A stretch of 32,553 nucleotides of DNA, taken from the NCBI GenBank assembly GCA_964412455.1, contig CAYPOT010000044.1, forward strand, positions 1-32,553. Reading direction: 5' to 3'. This document shows, one piece after another, positions 6,817-14,627 of the stretch (positions within the stretch are counted from its first letter, which is position 1; each line of letters starts with the position of its first letter). The notes below the pieces were generated by a model that searched no databases, was not told the DNA's origin, and saw nothing but the letters and a program-made list of their open reading frames with translations. Both the position numbers and the translations under genes were made by a program. The DNA is from JAAXXJ01 sp964412455. Its GTDB lineage: Bacteria; Nitrospirota; UBA9217.

Positions 6817-9288
6817 TTGGACGAACGCTATAACCCAAAGAATGTAGAAGAGCGATGGCAGCAGCAGTGGGCGGCTGACAAGACCTTCAAGGTCACCGAG
6901 GACGAGTCAAAGCCCAAGTATTACTGTCTCGAAATGTTTCCCTATCCATCGGGCAGGATCCACATGGGCCATGTGCGGAACTATTCCATCGGCGACGTGG
7001 TGTCCCGGTACAAGCGGATGCGAGGCTACAACGTGCTGCATCCCATGGGGTGGGACTCATTCGGCCTGCCGGCGGAGAACGCGGCCATCAAACACGGCAT
7101 CCATCCCTCGCAGTGGACGTTGGAGAACATCGCGTTCATGCGCGACAAACAGCTCAAGCGCATGGGCCTTTCCTATGACTGGGACCGCGAGGTGGCCACC
7201 TGCCTCGATGACTACTATCGCTGGAATCAGTGGTTCTTCCTGAAGATGTACGAGAAGGGGATAGCGTACAAAAAGCGCTCGTACGTGAACTGGTGCCCGT
7301 CATGCAACACCGTGCTTGCCAATGAGCAGGTGGAGGAAGGCAACTGCTGGCGCTGCAGTTCGGTCGTGACGTTCCGGGAACTGGAACAATGGTTCTTCAG
7401 GATCACGGCCTATGCCGAAGAACTGCTTGCGTCCATGGACAAGCTCACCGGCTGGCCGGAACGGGTCCTTACCATGCAGCGGAACTGGATCGGCAAGTCC
7501 ACCGGCGTCGAAGTGGATTTCATCGTCGAGGGAACCGGTGAGAAGCTCACGATCTTCACCACCCGTCCGGACACGCTCTATGGCGTCACCTTCATGAGCA
7601 TCGCACCGGAACACCCCATGGTGGAGGCGCTTATCAAGGGAAAACAGCAGGCCGATGCGGTCCGGGCCTTTTGCCAGCGGATCATGGGCGAGGATAAGGC
7701 CGCGCGAACCGACGATAGTCAGGAGAAAGAAGGCATTTTTACCGGCGCCTTTGCTGTCAATCCGCTCAATAACGAAAAGGTCCCCGTTTGGGTAGGCAAC
7801 TTCGTATTGATGGATTACGGGACCGGCGCCATCATGTCTGTTCCGTCCCATGACCAGCGGGACTTTGAGTTCGCGAAGAAGTACAGCCTCCCCATTCGCG
7901 TGGTGATCCAGAACGCGGAACAGGACCTGGACGCGTCCACCATGAAGCAGGCGTATGCAGGCGAGGGTCCCATGGTCAACTCGAAACCCTTTGACGGGAC
8001 CCCGAACGTACAGGGCAAAGAGAAGGTCGCCGAATACGTCGAGCAGAAGGGCTTTGGCAAGCGTACGGTGAACTGGCGGCTCCGCGATTGGGGCATCTCG
8101 CGCCAGCGCTACTGGGGAACGCCGATCCCGATCATCTACTGCGACCGGTGCGGGACCGTGCCGGTGTCCGAGAAGGACCTTCCGGTTATCCTTCCGACCG
8201 GTGTTGAGCTCACCGGCAAGGGCGGTTCACCGCTTGCCGAGTACGCGTCATTCCGGGACACGACCTGTCCAAAATGCGGCGGAAGCGCACGTCGCGAGAC
8301 CGACACGATGGATACCTTCGTGGATTCTTCGTGGTATTTCCTGCGCTACTGCTCGCCGAAGCATGCCGAGGCGCCCTTCGACAAGAAAGCCGCAGGCTAC
8401 TGGATGAGCGTCGACCAGTATATCGGCGGCATCGAGCATGCGGTCCTGCACCTGCTCTACGCCCGGTTCTTCACCAAGGTGATCAGGGACCTCGGCCTGT
8501 TCGACGGAGATGAGCCGTTCCAGAACCTTCTGACCCAGGGCATGGTGATCAAGGACGGCGCCAAGATGAGCAAGTCCAAGGGCAATGTGGTGGACCCGGA
8601 TTTTATCATCTCCAAGTACGGCGCGGACACAGCACGGCTCTTCTCACTCTTTGCCGCGCCGCCGGAGCGCGACCTCGAGTGGAACGACCAGGGTGTTGAG
8701 GGCGCCTACCGGTTCCTTCACCGGGTCTGGGCGGTCGTGTACAAGTATCATGGCCAGATCGGAACCGTTAAGCCGGCGGGAAAGGAAGCGACGGGCGATC
8801 CGCTCTACCGCAAGACCCATCTCACGATCAAAAAAGTGACCGAGGACATCGAGCGTGAATTTCACTTCAATACGGCCATAGCGGCGCTCATGGAGATGGT
8901 GAATGAGTTGTACGAGTATACCGCGAAAGGCGTTTCCGGGGACAAACTGCCGGTGCTTCGCACCGCCATCGAGGCGCTCATAGTGCTTCTAGCGCCTTTT
9001 GCCCCTCACGTTGCCGAGGAGCTCTGGGCGTCGCTCGGCAACACCACTACGGTCGCCAACAGGGCCTGGCCGTCCTTTGACGCCGGGGCGCTCGTTGCCA
9101 CCGAGGTGACCGTGGTCGTTCAGGTGAACGGAAAGGTGAGGAGCAAGCTCACGCTGCCCGCCGGTCTCTCCGACAAGGACATTGAGGCGGCGGCACTCGC
9201 CGAGGGGAAGGTCAGAGAGCACCTTGCCGGCAAAACGCCGAAGAAGGTCATTGTCGTGCAGGGGAAGCTTGTGAACGTGGTCGTCTAA
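6817..9288 (+). CDS. leuS: Leucyl-tRNA synthetase
   Basis: This class I synthetase charges tRNA-Leu in the cytosol. The 823-residue length is normal. HMGH (49-52) is the HIGH signature and KMSKS is at 583-587. A Cys-rich zinc insert is visible (WCPSCNTVLANEQV and later CDRCG...CPKCGG). The CP1 editing domain contains TTRPDTLYGVTF, and the DWGISRQRYWGTPIP block is typical. The start is TTG 6817, 4 nt after GGAGG at 6808-6812; no ATG is available nearby and the family N-terminus (ERYNPKNVEERWQ) fits. It is first in a tight run with lptE (25 bp) and holA (3 bp). The right end of the four-helix-bundle cassette ends 14 bp upstream, so the cassette separates leuS from its original promoter region. 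Confidence 0.98.
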   Translation: MDERYNPKNVEERWQQQWAADKTFKVTEDESKPKYYCLEMFPYPSGRIHMGHVRNYSIGDVVSRYKRMRGYNVLHPMGWDSFGLPAENAAIKHGIHPSQWTLENIAFMRDKQLKRMGLSYDWDREVATCLDDYYRWNQWFFLKMYEKGIAYKKRSYVNWCPSCNTVLANEQVEEGNCWRCSSVVTFRELEQWFFRITAYAEELLASMDKLTGWPERVLTMQRNWIGKSTGVEVDFIVEGTGEKLTIFTTRPDTLYGVTFMSIAPEHPMVEALIKGKQQADAVRAFCQRIMGEDKAARTDDSQEKEGIFTGAFAVNPLNNEKVPVWVGNFVLMDYGTGAIMSVPSHDQRDFEFAKKYSLPIRVVIQNAEQDLDASTMKQAYAGEGPMVNSKPFDGTPNVQGKEKVAEYVEQKGFGKRTVNWRLRDWGISRQRYWGTPIPIIYCDRCGTVPVSEKDLPVILPTGVELTGKGGSPLAEYASFRDTTCPKCGGSARRETDTMDTFVDSSWYFLRYCSPKHAEAPFDKKAAGYWMSVDQYIGGIEHAVLHLLYARFFTKVIRDLGLFDGDEPFQNLLTQGMVIKDGAKMSKSKGNVVDPDFIISKYGADTARLFSLFAAPPERDLEWNDQGVEGAYRFLHRVWAVVYKYHGQIGTVKPAGKEATGDPLYRKTHLTIKKVTEDIEREFHFNTAIAALMEMVNELYEYTAKGVSGDKLPVLRTAIEALIVLLAPFAPHVAEELWASLGNTTTVANRAWPSFDAGALVATEVTVVVQVNGKVRSKLTLPAGLSDKDIEAAALAEGKVREHLAGKTPKKVIVVQGKLVNVVV

Positions 9289-9291
9289 TCC

Positions 9292-9316
9292 AGTGCGGAA
9301 TGCGGAGTGCGGAATG
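9292..9316. repeat. 7-bp-period array (TGCGGAA type) overlapping the lptE start
   Basis: The short leuS-lptE gap consists of TGCGGAA-TGCGGAG-TGCGGAA-TG. The GGAG of one unit (9304-9307) serves as the ribosome binding site and the next ATG as start codon of lptE. Confidence 0.7.
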
Positions 9317-9841
9317 AGAAATAAGATCATCATAATCGTGCTGCTGACGTCAATCCTTGGCGTGCACGCCTGCGGGTACCGGCTTTCCGGGAAGGGATCA
9401 CTGGTGCCCGAGGGGGCAATGACCATCGCTGTTCCCGCGTTCATCAATACTACCAATGAGCCCTATGTCGATCTGGAAGTGACCAAGGCGGTCGTGGACG
9501 AGTTCATCGCGGACGGCAGGCTCCGGATCATGGACGTGGAGGCTGCCGACCTCGCGCTCCGGGGGGTTGTCGTGAAATATGAAGTGACGGCGCTTTCCTT
9601 CACGGCGAACGCCTTTGTGCAGCAGTACAGGGTGAGGATCGTGGTGAACGCAAGCCTCGAGGACCTCAGGGCAAAAAAGACCTTGTGGACAGAGAATAAT
9701 ATCGAGGCCGTATTCATCTCTGATTATCCGGTGACCATCGGCGACATTCGTCTCACCAAGATCGCGAAGGAATCAGCCTTGAAAAAGGCGGGCCAGGACA
9801 TCGCCTGGACGCTCAGAAGCAGGGTGCTGGAAGGATTTTGA
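9314..9841 (+). CDS. lptE: LPS assembly lipoprotein LptE
   Basis: LptE plugs the LptD barrel in the outer membrane for lipopolysaccharide insertion. A lipoprotein signal peptide ends at Cys20 (GVHAC followed by GYRLSG, the usual LptE start of the mature protein). The domain follows with the AVPAFINTTNEPYVDLEVT and LTKIAKESALKKAGQDIAW segments typical of the family. Length is 175 residues. ATG 9314 with GGAG 6 nt upstream is preferred over GTG 9293, which would add seven residues encoded by an intergenic repeat. It lies between leuS and holA, an arrangement common in Gram-negatives. Confidence 0.88.
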   Translation: MRNKIIIIVLLTSILGVHACGYRLSGKGSLVPEGAMTIAVPAFINTTNEPYVDLEVTKAVVDEFIADGRLRIMDVEAADLALRGVVVKYEVTALSFTANAFVQQYRVRIVVNASLEDLRAKKTLWTENNIEAVFISDYPVTIGDIRLTKIAKESALKKAGQDIAWTLRSRVLEGF

Positions 9842-9844
9842 CCG

Positions 9845-10843
9845 ATGACGAAGTATGAAGACCTGATCAAGAGCTTGAAGCAGGGGAAGATGCTTCCCCT
9901 CTACCTGTTCTACGGCGAAGAAGAGTTCCTGATCCAGGAGGCCGTCGACCTGATCATCAGCAAGGCGGTCGATCCCGGCGCCCGGGACTTCAACTTCAAT
10001 ACGGTCTACTGCAAGGGGTCGTCAGGCAACGAGATCGTGAACCTCGCCCAGACCTTCCCGTTCATGTCCGAGCGGCGTCTGGTGATCGCCAGGGAGATCG
10101 AGGCCCTCAAGGCGGCCGATCTTGAGGAACTCGTCGCCTATTTGAGATCGCCGTCTCCCACCACCTGCCTGCTTATGATCGCGAACCAGCCCCGGTATGA
10201 CAAAAAATCGGTTACCGTGCCCGTCGAGGCAAACGGGGCCGTCGTCCGGGTCTATTCGATACTCGACCGGGATGTCCTGGCGTGGATCGACAACTGGGCA
10301 CGACAGCGTGGACTGTCGATCCAGCGCGATGCCGCGCAGTATGTGTGGCAGATACTGGGCAATGATCTCCAGGCCATCACGAACGAGCTCCAGAAAGCGA
10401 CCATCTATATCAAGGACCGGAAGAACATCACCTTCGAAGATGTGAAGCTCGTGGTGGGGGACTTCCGGGATTACACGCCCTTTGATCTTGCCGACGCTCT
10501 GGGCAAAAAGAGCCGCGAGAAGGCGTTCCTGATCCTGTCCCGGCTCATCCAGGAGGGGGAACAGCCCGTGGGGATACTTGCCTCCATCTCCTGGAACTTC
10601 CGGAGGATCATGCGCGCGAAGTCCATGGAGGCGGCCGGCTCCGGGTACGATGATATCAAGAAAAAAATGAACATTATCTTCCATCAGTCCGCGTCGTTCC
10701 AGGAACAGATGCGGAGCTACACGCTCAGGGAACTCCAGGGTGTTTTCGATGTTCTGATCACCGCGGACAAGGCGATGAAATCAAGCGGTATCGGCGGAAG
10801 GCTGGTGCTGGAGAGGATGATCATGAGGCTATGCGGGGTTTAG
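9845..10843 (+). CDS. holA: DNA polymerase III subunit delta
   Basis: HolA opens the beta clamp within the clamp loader. The 332-residue protein has the N-terminal pseudo-AAA domain (LPLYLFYGEEEFLIQEAVDLI), the RRLVIAREIEAL segment, a lid domain (DVLAWIDNWARQRGLSIQ...ALQYVW-like helices) and the C-terminal collar (FDLADALGKKSREKAF, GILASISWNFRRIMRAK). ATG 9845 follows the lptE stop after 3 bp, so translation is probably coupled. The gene is convergent to rpsT. Confidence 0.95.
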   Translation: MTKYEDLIKSLKQGKMLPLYLFYGEEEFLIQEAVDLIISKAVDPGARDFNFNTVYCKGSSGNEIVNLAQTFPFMSERRLVIAREIEALKAADLEELVAYLRSPSPTTCLLMIANQPRYDKKSVTVPVEANGAVVRVYSILDRDVLAWIDNWARQRGLSIQRDAAQYVWQILGNDLQAITNELQKATIYIKDRKNITFEDVKLVVGDFRDYTPFDLADALGKKSREKAFLILSRLIQEGEQPVGILASISWNFRRIMRAKSMEAAGSGYDDIKKKMNIIFHQSASFQEQMRSYTLRELQGVFDVLITADKAMKSSGIGGRLVLERMIMRLCGV

Positions 10844-10852
10844 GGAAAAGAT

Positions 10853-10937
10853 GAAGGTGAGAGGGTAAGATGGTAAGAAGGCAAGAAGCAAGAAGGTTCT
10901 ATTCCTACCTTCCCAACTTTCCTACCCTCATACCTTC
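10853..10937. repeat. Imperfect inverted repeat between holA and rpsT
   Basis: Arms 10853-10890 (GAAGGTGAGAGGGTAAG...) and 10901-10937 (...CTACCCTCATACCTTC) are mostly complementary, with a short loop. It lies between two convergent stops and could end transcription from both sides or be a miniature repeat. No clean T-run is present. Confidence 0.5.
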
Positions 10938-10947
10938 TGGTTGTTAA

Positions 10948-11217
10948 CTACGCAGCGCCGATCTTGCCGACCTTGGTGGAAAGGCGGGATATCTTGCGGG
11001 AAGCGGTGGTCCGATGGACGATGCCGGCGGATGCGGCCTTGTCATAGGCCTTCATGGCCTTGACCAGCGCGGTCTTCGCTGTATCTGCGCTCTTTGTTTC
11101 AACTGCCTGCTCGACCTTCTTGGACAGGGTCTTGAGCAAGGATTTTACGGACTTGTTCCTCTCCTGCTTCTTTATATCCTGCTTCTGTCTCTTGATAGCT
11201 GACTTGTGTGATGCCAC
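10948..11217 (-). CDS. rpsT: 30S ribosomal protein S20
   Basis: This is an 89-residue basic helical protein starting MASHKSAIKRQKQD, with the family segments NKSVKSLLKTLSKKVE and GIVHRTTASRKISRLSTKV. It binds 16S rRNA early in 30S assembly. The start is GTG 11217, preceded by a strong AAGGAGGAG, 5 nt upstream. The gene is monocistronic and transcribed away from murJ; a promoter candidate lies at 11253-11281. Confidence 0.97.
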   Translation of the reverse strand: MASHKSAIKRQKQDIKKQERNKSVKSLLKTLSKKVEQAVETKSADTAKTALVKAMKAYDKAASAGIVHRTTASRKISRLSTKVGKIGAA

Positions 11218-11252
11218 GGTACTCCTCCTTGGAATAATTAAACAGGTTGTCT

Positions 11253-11281
11253 TTTTAACATAAACAACAGCTTACTGTCAA
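11253..11281 (-). promoter_or_regulatory. Candidate promoter of rpsT
   Basis: On the minus strand a consensus TTGACA (11281-11276) is followed after 17 bp by TTAAAA (11258-11253). The -35 is perfect and the -10 is weak. The distance to the GTG start is about 36 bp. Confidence 0.45.
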
Positions 11282-11362
11282 GGGAAAAAACGGGAAGGTC
11301 TCTGAAACTAAGCCTTTTCAGCGCGGAGAAATTTTGTTAGAGTGTGTTTCAGGCTGATGCAT

Positions 11363-11401
11363 GGAGCGACAACAGGCGACCCCAGACAAGAATGTCGCTC
11401 C
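11363..11401. repeat. Inverted repeat upstream of murJ
   Basis: GGAGCGACA (11363-11371) is perfectly complementary to TGTCGCTCC (11393-11401) with a 21-nt loop. It is the only structured element I see in the 280-bp rpsT-murJ gap. It could be a leader hairpin or a REP-like repeat. Confidence 0.45.
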
Positions 11402-11499
11402 GCAGGACGATTTTCATGAAGAGGGACAGGAGAAAAGTGTTATGACAGGGGTAGGTTCGCGTAATGCATGTTCTCTTTCAGGATTGCCGGTGACCGGCC

Positions 11500-13092
11500 A
11501 TGTCTGAGAACATCAAGGTGGCAAAAGCAGCGGGGGTGGTGGGGGCTGCGACGCTCCTTTCCCGCATCATGGGGTATGTGCGGGACATGGTGATGTCATG
11601 GTCCTTCGGCACCAGCGCCGCCGCCGACGCTTTCTATGTGGCGTACCGCATTCCGAACATGCTCAGGGAACTGCTGGCCGAGGGGTCCATGTCGGCGGCC
11701 TTCATCCCGGTCTTCACCGAGACGCTGACGAAGGGGACGAAGAAAGAAGCGCGCCATTTGGCCAATGCCGTATTCGCACGGCTCCTGGTCATCCTGGTGA
11801 TCGTCACCGGCATCGGGATCATCTTCGCGCCCTATATCGTGAAGACCATCGCATGGGGCTGGAAGATCAAGGACCATCGCGAAACGTTCCTGCTCGCATC
11901 CTCGCTCACACAGATGATGTTCCCGTACCTCCTGTTCATCGGCCTCGCGGCGCTGGCCATGGGAATGCTCAATTCTCTCCGAGCCTTCCTTACACCTGCG
12001 CTGTCGCCGGTCATGCTGAACGTCATGACCATCAGCGGGGTAGTCTTCCTGGCACCCAGGATGCCGGAGCCGATAATGGGGGCCGCCATCGGCGTTGTGC
12101 TGGGCGGAATATGCCAGTTCCTCATTCAGCTTCCCGGCCTTCAGATGCAGGGGATGATGCTGAAGCCCCAGTTCACACCGAGCCATCCCGGGGTACGGAA
12201 GATCGGGAGGCTGGCGCTCCCGGTGTTCTTCAGTTCCTCGGTGACCCAGCTCAATATCTTCATCAGCACCATCCTGGCGTCGTTCCTGGCCACCGGGAGC
12301 ATCACCTTCCTGTTCTACGGCATGCGATTCATCCATTTTCCGCTGGGGATCTTCGGCGTGGCCATCGCCACTGCCGTGCTTCCGACGCTGTCCGCCCAGG
12401 CGGCGAGGCAGGAGATGGAGAATTTCCGTGAGACCCTGTCCCTGGGTCTCCGGCTGGTGTTCTTTATCATGTTCCCGGCCATGGCGGGCCTTATCATGCT
12501 CCGGATCCCCATTGTGAACCTTTTGCTCGAGCACGGCGAGTTTAGCCGCTTATCCACGCTCGGCACGGCTTCGGCGCTCCTCTATTATGCCGTCGGGCTT
12601 TGGGCGTTCGCCGGGGTACGGGTGCTGTCGCAGGCGTTCTACTCTCTTCAGGACACGAAGACCCCGGTCAAGATCGCGATACTCGCGTTGGCCACGAACA
12701 TCATTCTCAGCGTCCTTTTCATGCAGACGCCGCTGCAGCACGGAGGGCTTGCGCTTGCCACATCACTCGCTGCCATGCTGAACACCGTTCTTCTTACGAA
12801 ACGCCTACGCAAGAAGATCGGCCGCATGGACGGCAGGCGGATATTCGCATCGCTCCTCAAGATCGTTCCCGCGTCGATCGTCATGGGCGCCATCGGCTGG
12901 TGGGTCAGCAGGAACCCAGTGTGGGATTTACCGGGGAACATCCCGTACAAGATAGAATGGCTTGCGGGCGGCATGGCCGCGAGCGTGGCTTTCTATGTTC
13001 TCGCCATGTGGGTCATGCGGAGCGAGGAACTCGCGTTTCTGTGGGGCATGATCAGGAGAAAAGGCGGGCGCGGTGACGGGGAGACTTCATAA
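11500..13092 (+). CDS. murJ: Lipid II flippase MurJ (MviN)
   Basis: MurJ is a MOP-superfamily membrane protein that moves lipid II across the inner membrane for peptidoglycan synthesis. The N-terminal signature is clear: LLSRIMGYVRDMVMSWSFG, ADAFYVAYRIPNMLRELLAEG, SMSAAFIPVF. Repeated hydrophobic helices fill 530 residues, consistent with about 14 transmembrane segments. A conserved loop follows (FFIMFPAMAGLIMLRIPIV, LLEHGEF). Length is normal. ATG 11500 gives the family N-terminus. The gene stands alone, with the probable selenoprotein gene 135 bp downstream. Confidence 0.97.
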   Translation: MSENIKVAKAAGVVGAATLLSRIMGYVRDMVMSWSFGTSAAADAFYVAYRIPNMLRELLAEGSMSAAFIPVFTETLTKGTKKEARHLANAVFARLLVILVIVTGIGIIFAPYIVKTIAWGWKIKDHRETFLLASSLTQMMFPYLLFIGLAALAMGMLNSLRAFLTPALSPVMLNVMTISGVVFLAPRMPEPIMGAAIGVVLGGICQFLIQLPGLQMQGMMLKPQFTPSHPGVRKIGRLALPVFFSSSVTQLNIFISTILASFLATGSITFLFYGMRFIHFPLGIFGVAIATAVLPTLSAQAARQEMENFRETLSLGLRLVFFIMFPAMAGLIMLRIPIVNLLLEHGEFSRLSTLGTASALLYYAVGLWAFAGVRVLSQAFYSLQDTKTPVKIAILALATNIILSVLFMQTPLQHGGLALATSLAAMLNTVLLTKRLRKKIGRMDGRRIFASLLKIVPASIVMGAIGWWVSRNPVWDLPGNIPYKIEWLAGGMAASVAFYVLAMWVMRSEELAFLWGMIRRKGGRGDGETS

Positions 13093-13094
13093 TT

Positions 13095-13162
13095 GTAGAT
13101 TGCGGATCATTCGACAGGCTCATGATGGTGAGCAACGTCGAACCATTTCGGATTGCGGATTA
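13095..13162. repeat. 7-bp-period units split by a TTCGAC/GTCGAA inverted repeat
   Basis: GATTGCGGAT occurs at 13098-13107 and again near 13150-13160. Between them TTCGAC (13110-13115) and GTCGAA (13137-13142) form inverted arms. It looks like one repeat inserted in another in the murJ-MGMT spacer. Confidence 0.55.
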
Positions 13163-13227
13163 AAAGTCAGGGACGGTAAAGACCGGGCAGGGGGATAGGC
13201 CGACAAAGAACGACGAAGGAGAGCGAA

Positions 13228-13749
13228 ATGAAAAAGGCAATATTCTCCACCCCCCTTGGATGGGCTGGAGCGGGTATTATTGAGAAGGGACTATGCAGGA
13301 TCGTTCTGCCCCGGGGTTCTCAGAAGACGGCTAAGAGCGAACTGACAAACATGCAACGCAAAATATCAAAGGCTGCAGCGTCTCGATCATCTGACCGTGA
13401 CATGAAGAAAACGGTAAAACTTCTTCAGCAGTACTTTTCAGGCAGACGCGAATCATTTGACCTGCCGCTCGACCTGAGTTATTATACGCCCTTCCAGCGG
13501 GCGGTCTGGAAGGCTGCGGCAACGATCCCCTATGGCGAGACGCGGTCCTATGCATGGATCGCGAAAAAGATCGGAAGACCGAACGCGGCCCGGGCAGTCG
13601 GCCAGGCCCTGGGAGCCAACCCGGTCCCGATCCTGATACCCTGACACCGGGTCATCAGCTCGGCAGGTACGCTGGGCGGGTTCTCAGGTGGTTTGGGACT
13701 GAAGAAGAAGTTGCTGGCACTGGAACGACATGACCGGAACCAACGCTAA
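13228..13749 (+). CDS. ogt: Methylated-DNA--protein-(seleno)cysteine methyltransferase, probable selenoprotein (Sec139)
   Basis: MGMT removes alkyl groups from O6-alkylguanine by transferring them irreversibly to its own catalytic residue. The frame from ATG 13228 (strong GAAGGAGAG upstream) carries the helix-turn-helix region (PFQRAVWKAAATIPYGETRSYAWIA), the arginine-finger helix (NAARAVGQALGANP) and PVPILIP. In place of the cysteine of the universal PCHR motif there is TGA (13642-13644). After it the frame stays open and conserved: HRVISSAGTLGGFSGGLGLKKK..., ending at TAA 13747. Read through, the protein has 173 residues, normal for the family. TGA is a stop in other genes here, so codon reassignment is excluded. 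A downstream hairpin fits a bacterial SECIS. The alternative is a nonsense mutation at exactly the catalytic codon. Confidence 0.85.
13647..13680 (+). promoter_or_regulatory. Candidate bacterial SECIS hairpin
   Basis: Directly after the in-frame TGA, UCAGC (13655-13659) pairs with GCUGG (13671-13675). The stem extends weakly through C53-G76, G51-C77 and CC 13647-13648 with GG 13679-13680. The apical loop is UCGGCAGGUAC, or CGGCAGGU if U60-A69 pairs, with G among the first loop bases. The loop begins about 16 nt after UGA, within the known bacterial range. The fold was done by eye. Confidence 0.5.
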
Positions 13750-13787
13750 AACGGGTCGCCGCGGAATACAATATTTCATACTGTCGT

Positions 13788-13812
13788 TCTCTGTGCTCTC
13801 TGTGTCTCTGTG
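13788..13812. repeat. Degenerate TCTCTGTG array
   Basis: Three consecutive TCTCTGTG-like units lie in the spacer between the MGMT stop and the MBL-fold gene. This is typical dispersed intergenic repeat sequence, not coding; it explains the spurious upstream extension of the next ORF. Confidence 0.5.
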
Positions 13813-13858
13813 GTTAACCTGGTTCTTAATTTCTCATTCTTCTGAAGGAAAAAACACA

Positions 13859-14494
13859 ATGCAATTAGCAAGACTGGTCGTAGGGCCGCTGCAAGTGAAT
13901 TGCTACATTGTCTATGACGAGAAGACCAACGAGGCCATCGTCATTGATCCGGGAGACGATGCCCAGAATATCCTCCATCTGGTCAACGACAAGGGGCTCA
14001 AGGTCAAGTACCTCATCAATACCCATGCCCATTTTGACCATGTGGGCGCGAATAAGCAGCTCAAGGAAGCCACCGGCGCCGAACTGCTTGTTCACGAAGG
14101 AGACAGCAAGCTTCTGGGGGCCACGGCGAACCAGGCCAGGATGTTCGGCATGACCGCGCCGTCATCACCCAAGGCGGACCGGTTCGTGAAACACGGTGAT
14201 GTCATACAGGCCGGTGCCGTCTCGCTCAAGGTCCTCCATACCCCCGGCCATTCGGCGGGAGGGATCTCTCTAGCGGGGGATGGCGTTGTCTTTACCGGGG
14301 ACGCGCTCTTTGCCGGGTCCATCGGCAGGACCGACCTCATGGGCGGAGATCTCACGACGCTTATCACGGCTATTAAAGAGCACTTGATGACCCTGCCGGA
14401 CGATACCGTCGTGCTCTCCGGCCACGGCCCGCAGTCCACCATCGGCGAGGAACGCCGGGAGAATCCCTACCTGAACGCCCGATCGGGGTTCTAA
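13859..14494 (+). CDS. MBL-fold metallo-hydrolase, glyoxalase II-like (YcbL type)
   Basis: The first metal site is THAHFDH at residues 55-61. It is followed by HTPGHSAGG, FTGDALF and LSGHGP, a full set of zinc ligands of the metallo-beta-lactamase fold. The opening (MQLARLVVGPLQVNCYIVYDE) is typical of the short glyoxalase II-like hydrolases that act on thioesters such as S-lactoylglutathione; the true substrate is unknown. Length is 211 residues. ATG 13859 is chosen because an upstream extension to 13730 is encoded by repeat DNA and lies over the MGMT 3' end. It could be cotranscribed with MGMT. Confidence 0.88.
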   Translation: MQLARLVVGPLQVNCYIVYDEKTNEAIVIDPGDDAQNILHLVNDKGLKVKYLINTHAHFDHVGANKQLKEATGAELLVHEGDSKLLGATANQARMFGMTAPSSPKADRFVKHGDVIQAGAVSLKVLHTPGHSAGGISLAGDGVVFTGDALFAGSIGRTDLMGGDLTTLITAIKEHLMTLPDDTVVLSGHGPQSTIGEERRENPYLNARSGF

Positions 14495-14505
14495 GAACGG
14501 AATAC

Positions 14506-14534
14506 TTGAGGTTTTCGGGCAAGTGTGGTAAAGT
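14506..14534 (+). promoter_or_regulatory. Candidate promoter of guaB
   Basis: TTGAGG (14506-14511) and TAAAGT (14529-14534) are separated by 17 bp, 94 bp before the guaB start. The match is moderate. Confidence 0.4.
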
Positions 14535-14548
14535 ACGAAACTCACATT

Positions 14549-14580
14549 GAAGATCCCCGCAGCAATCTACGGGGAAAGCG
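14549..14580. repeat. REP-like hairpin in the guaB leader
   Basis: CCCCG (14555-14559) pairs with CGGGG (14570-14574), with AG/CT inner pairing around CAAT. The core resembles the hairpins at 5416 and 29877-29937. No T-run follows, so it is not a terminator. Confidence 0.5.
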
Positions 14581-14627
14581 CTTGCTCCTGATTCATCGGT
14601 CAATTCGTCAACCTGAAGGAGATTCCC

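Noticed and set aside
11442..11507. 21-codon ORF overlapping the murJ start
   Set aside because: No convincing ribosome binding site or composition; it probably occurs by chance in the leader.
13228..13644. MGMT ending at TGA as a complete 138-aa gene
   Set aside because: The product would lack the catalytic residue and the last 34 conserved residues; continuing through TGA gives the normal family length.
13730..13858. N-terminal extension of the MBL-fold hydrolase
   Set aside because: It overlaps the MGMT 3' end and is encoded by TCTCTGTG-type intergenic repeat; the family N-terminus starts at 13859.
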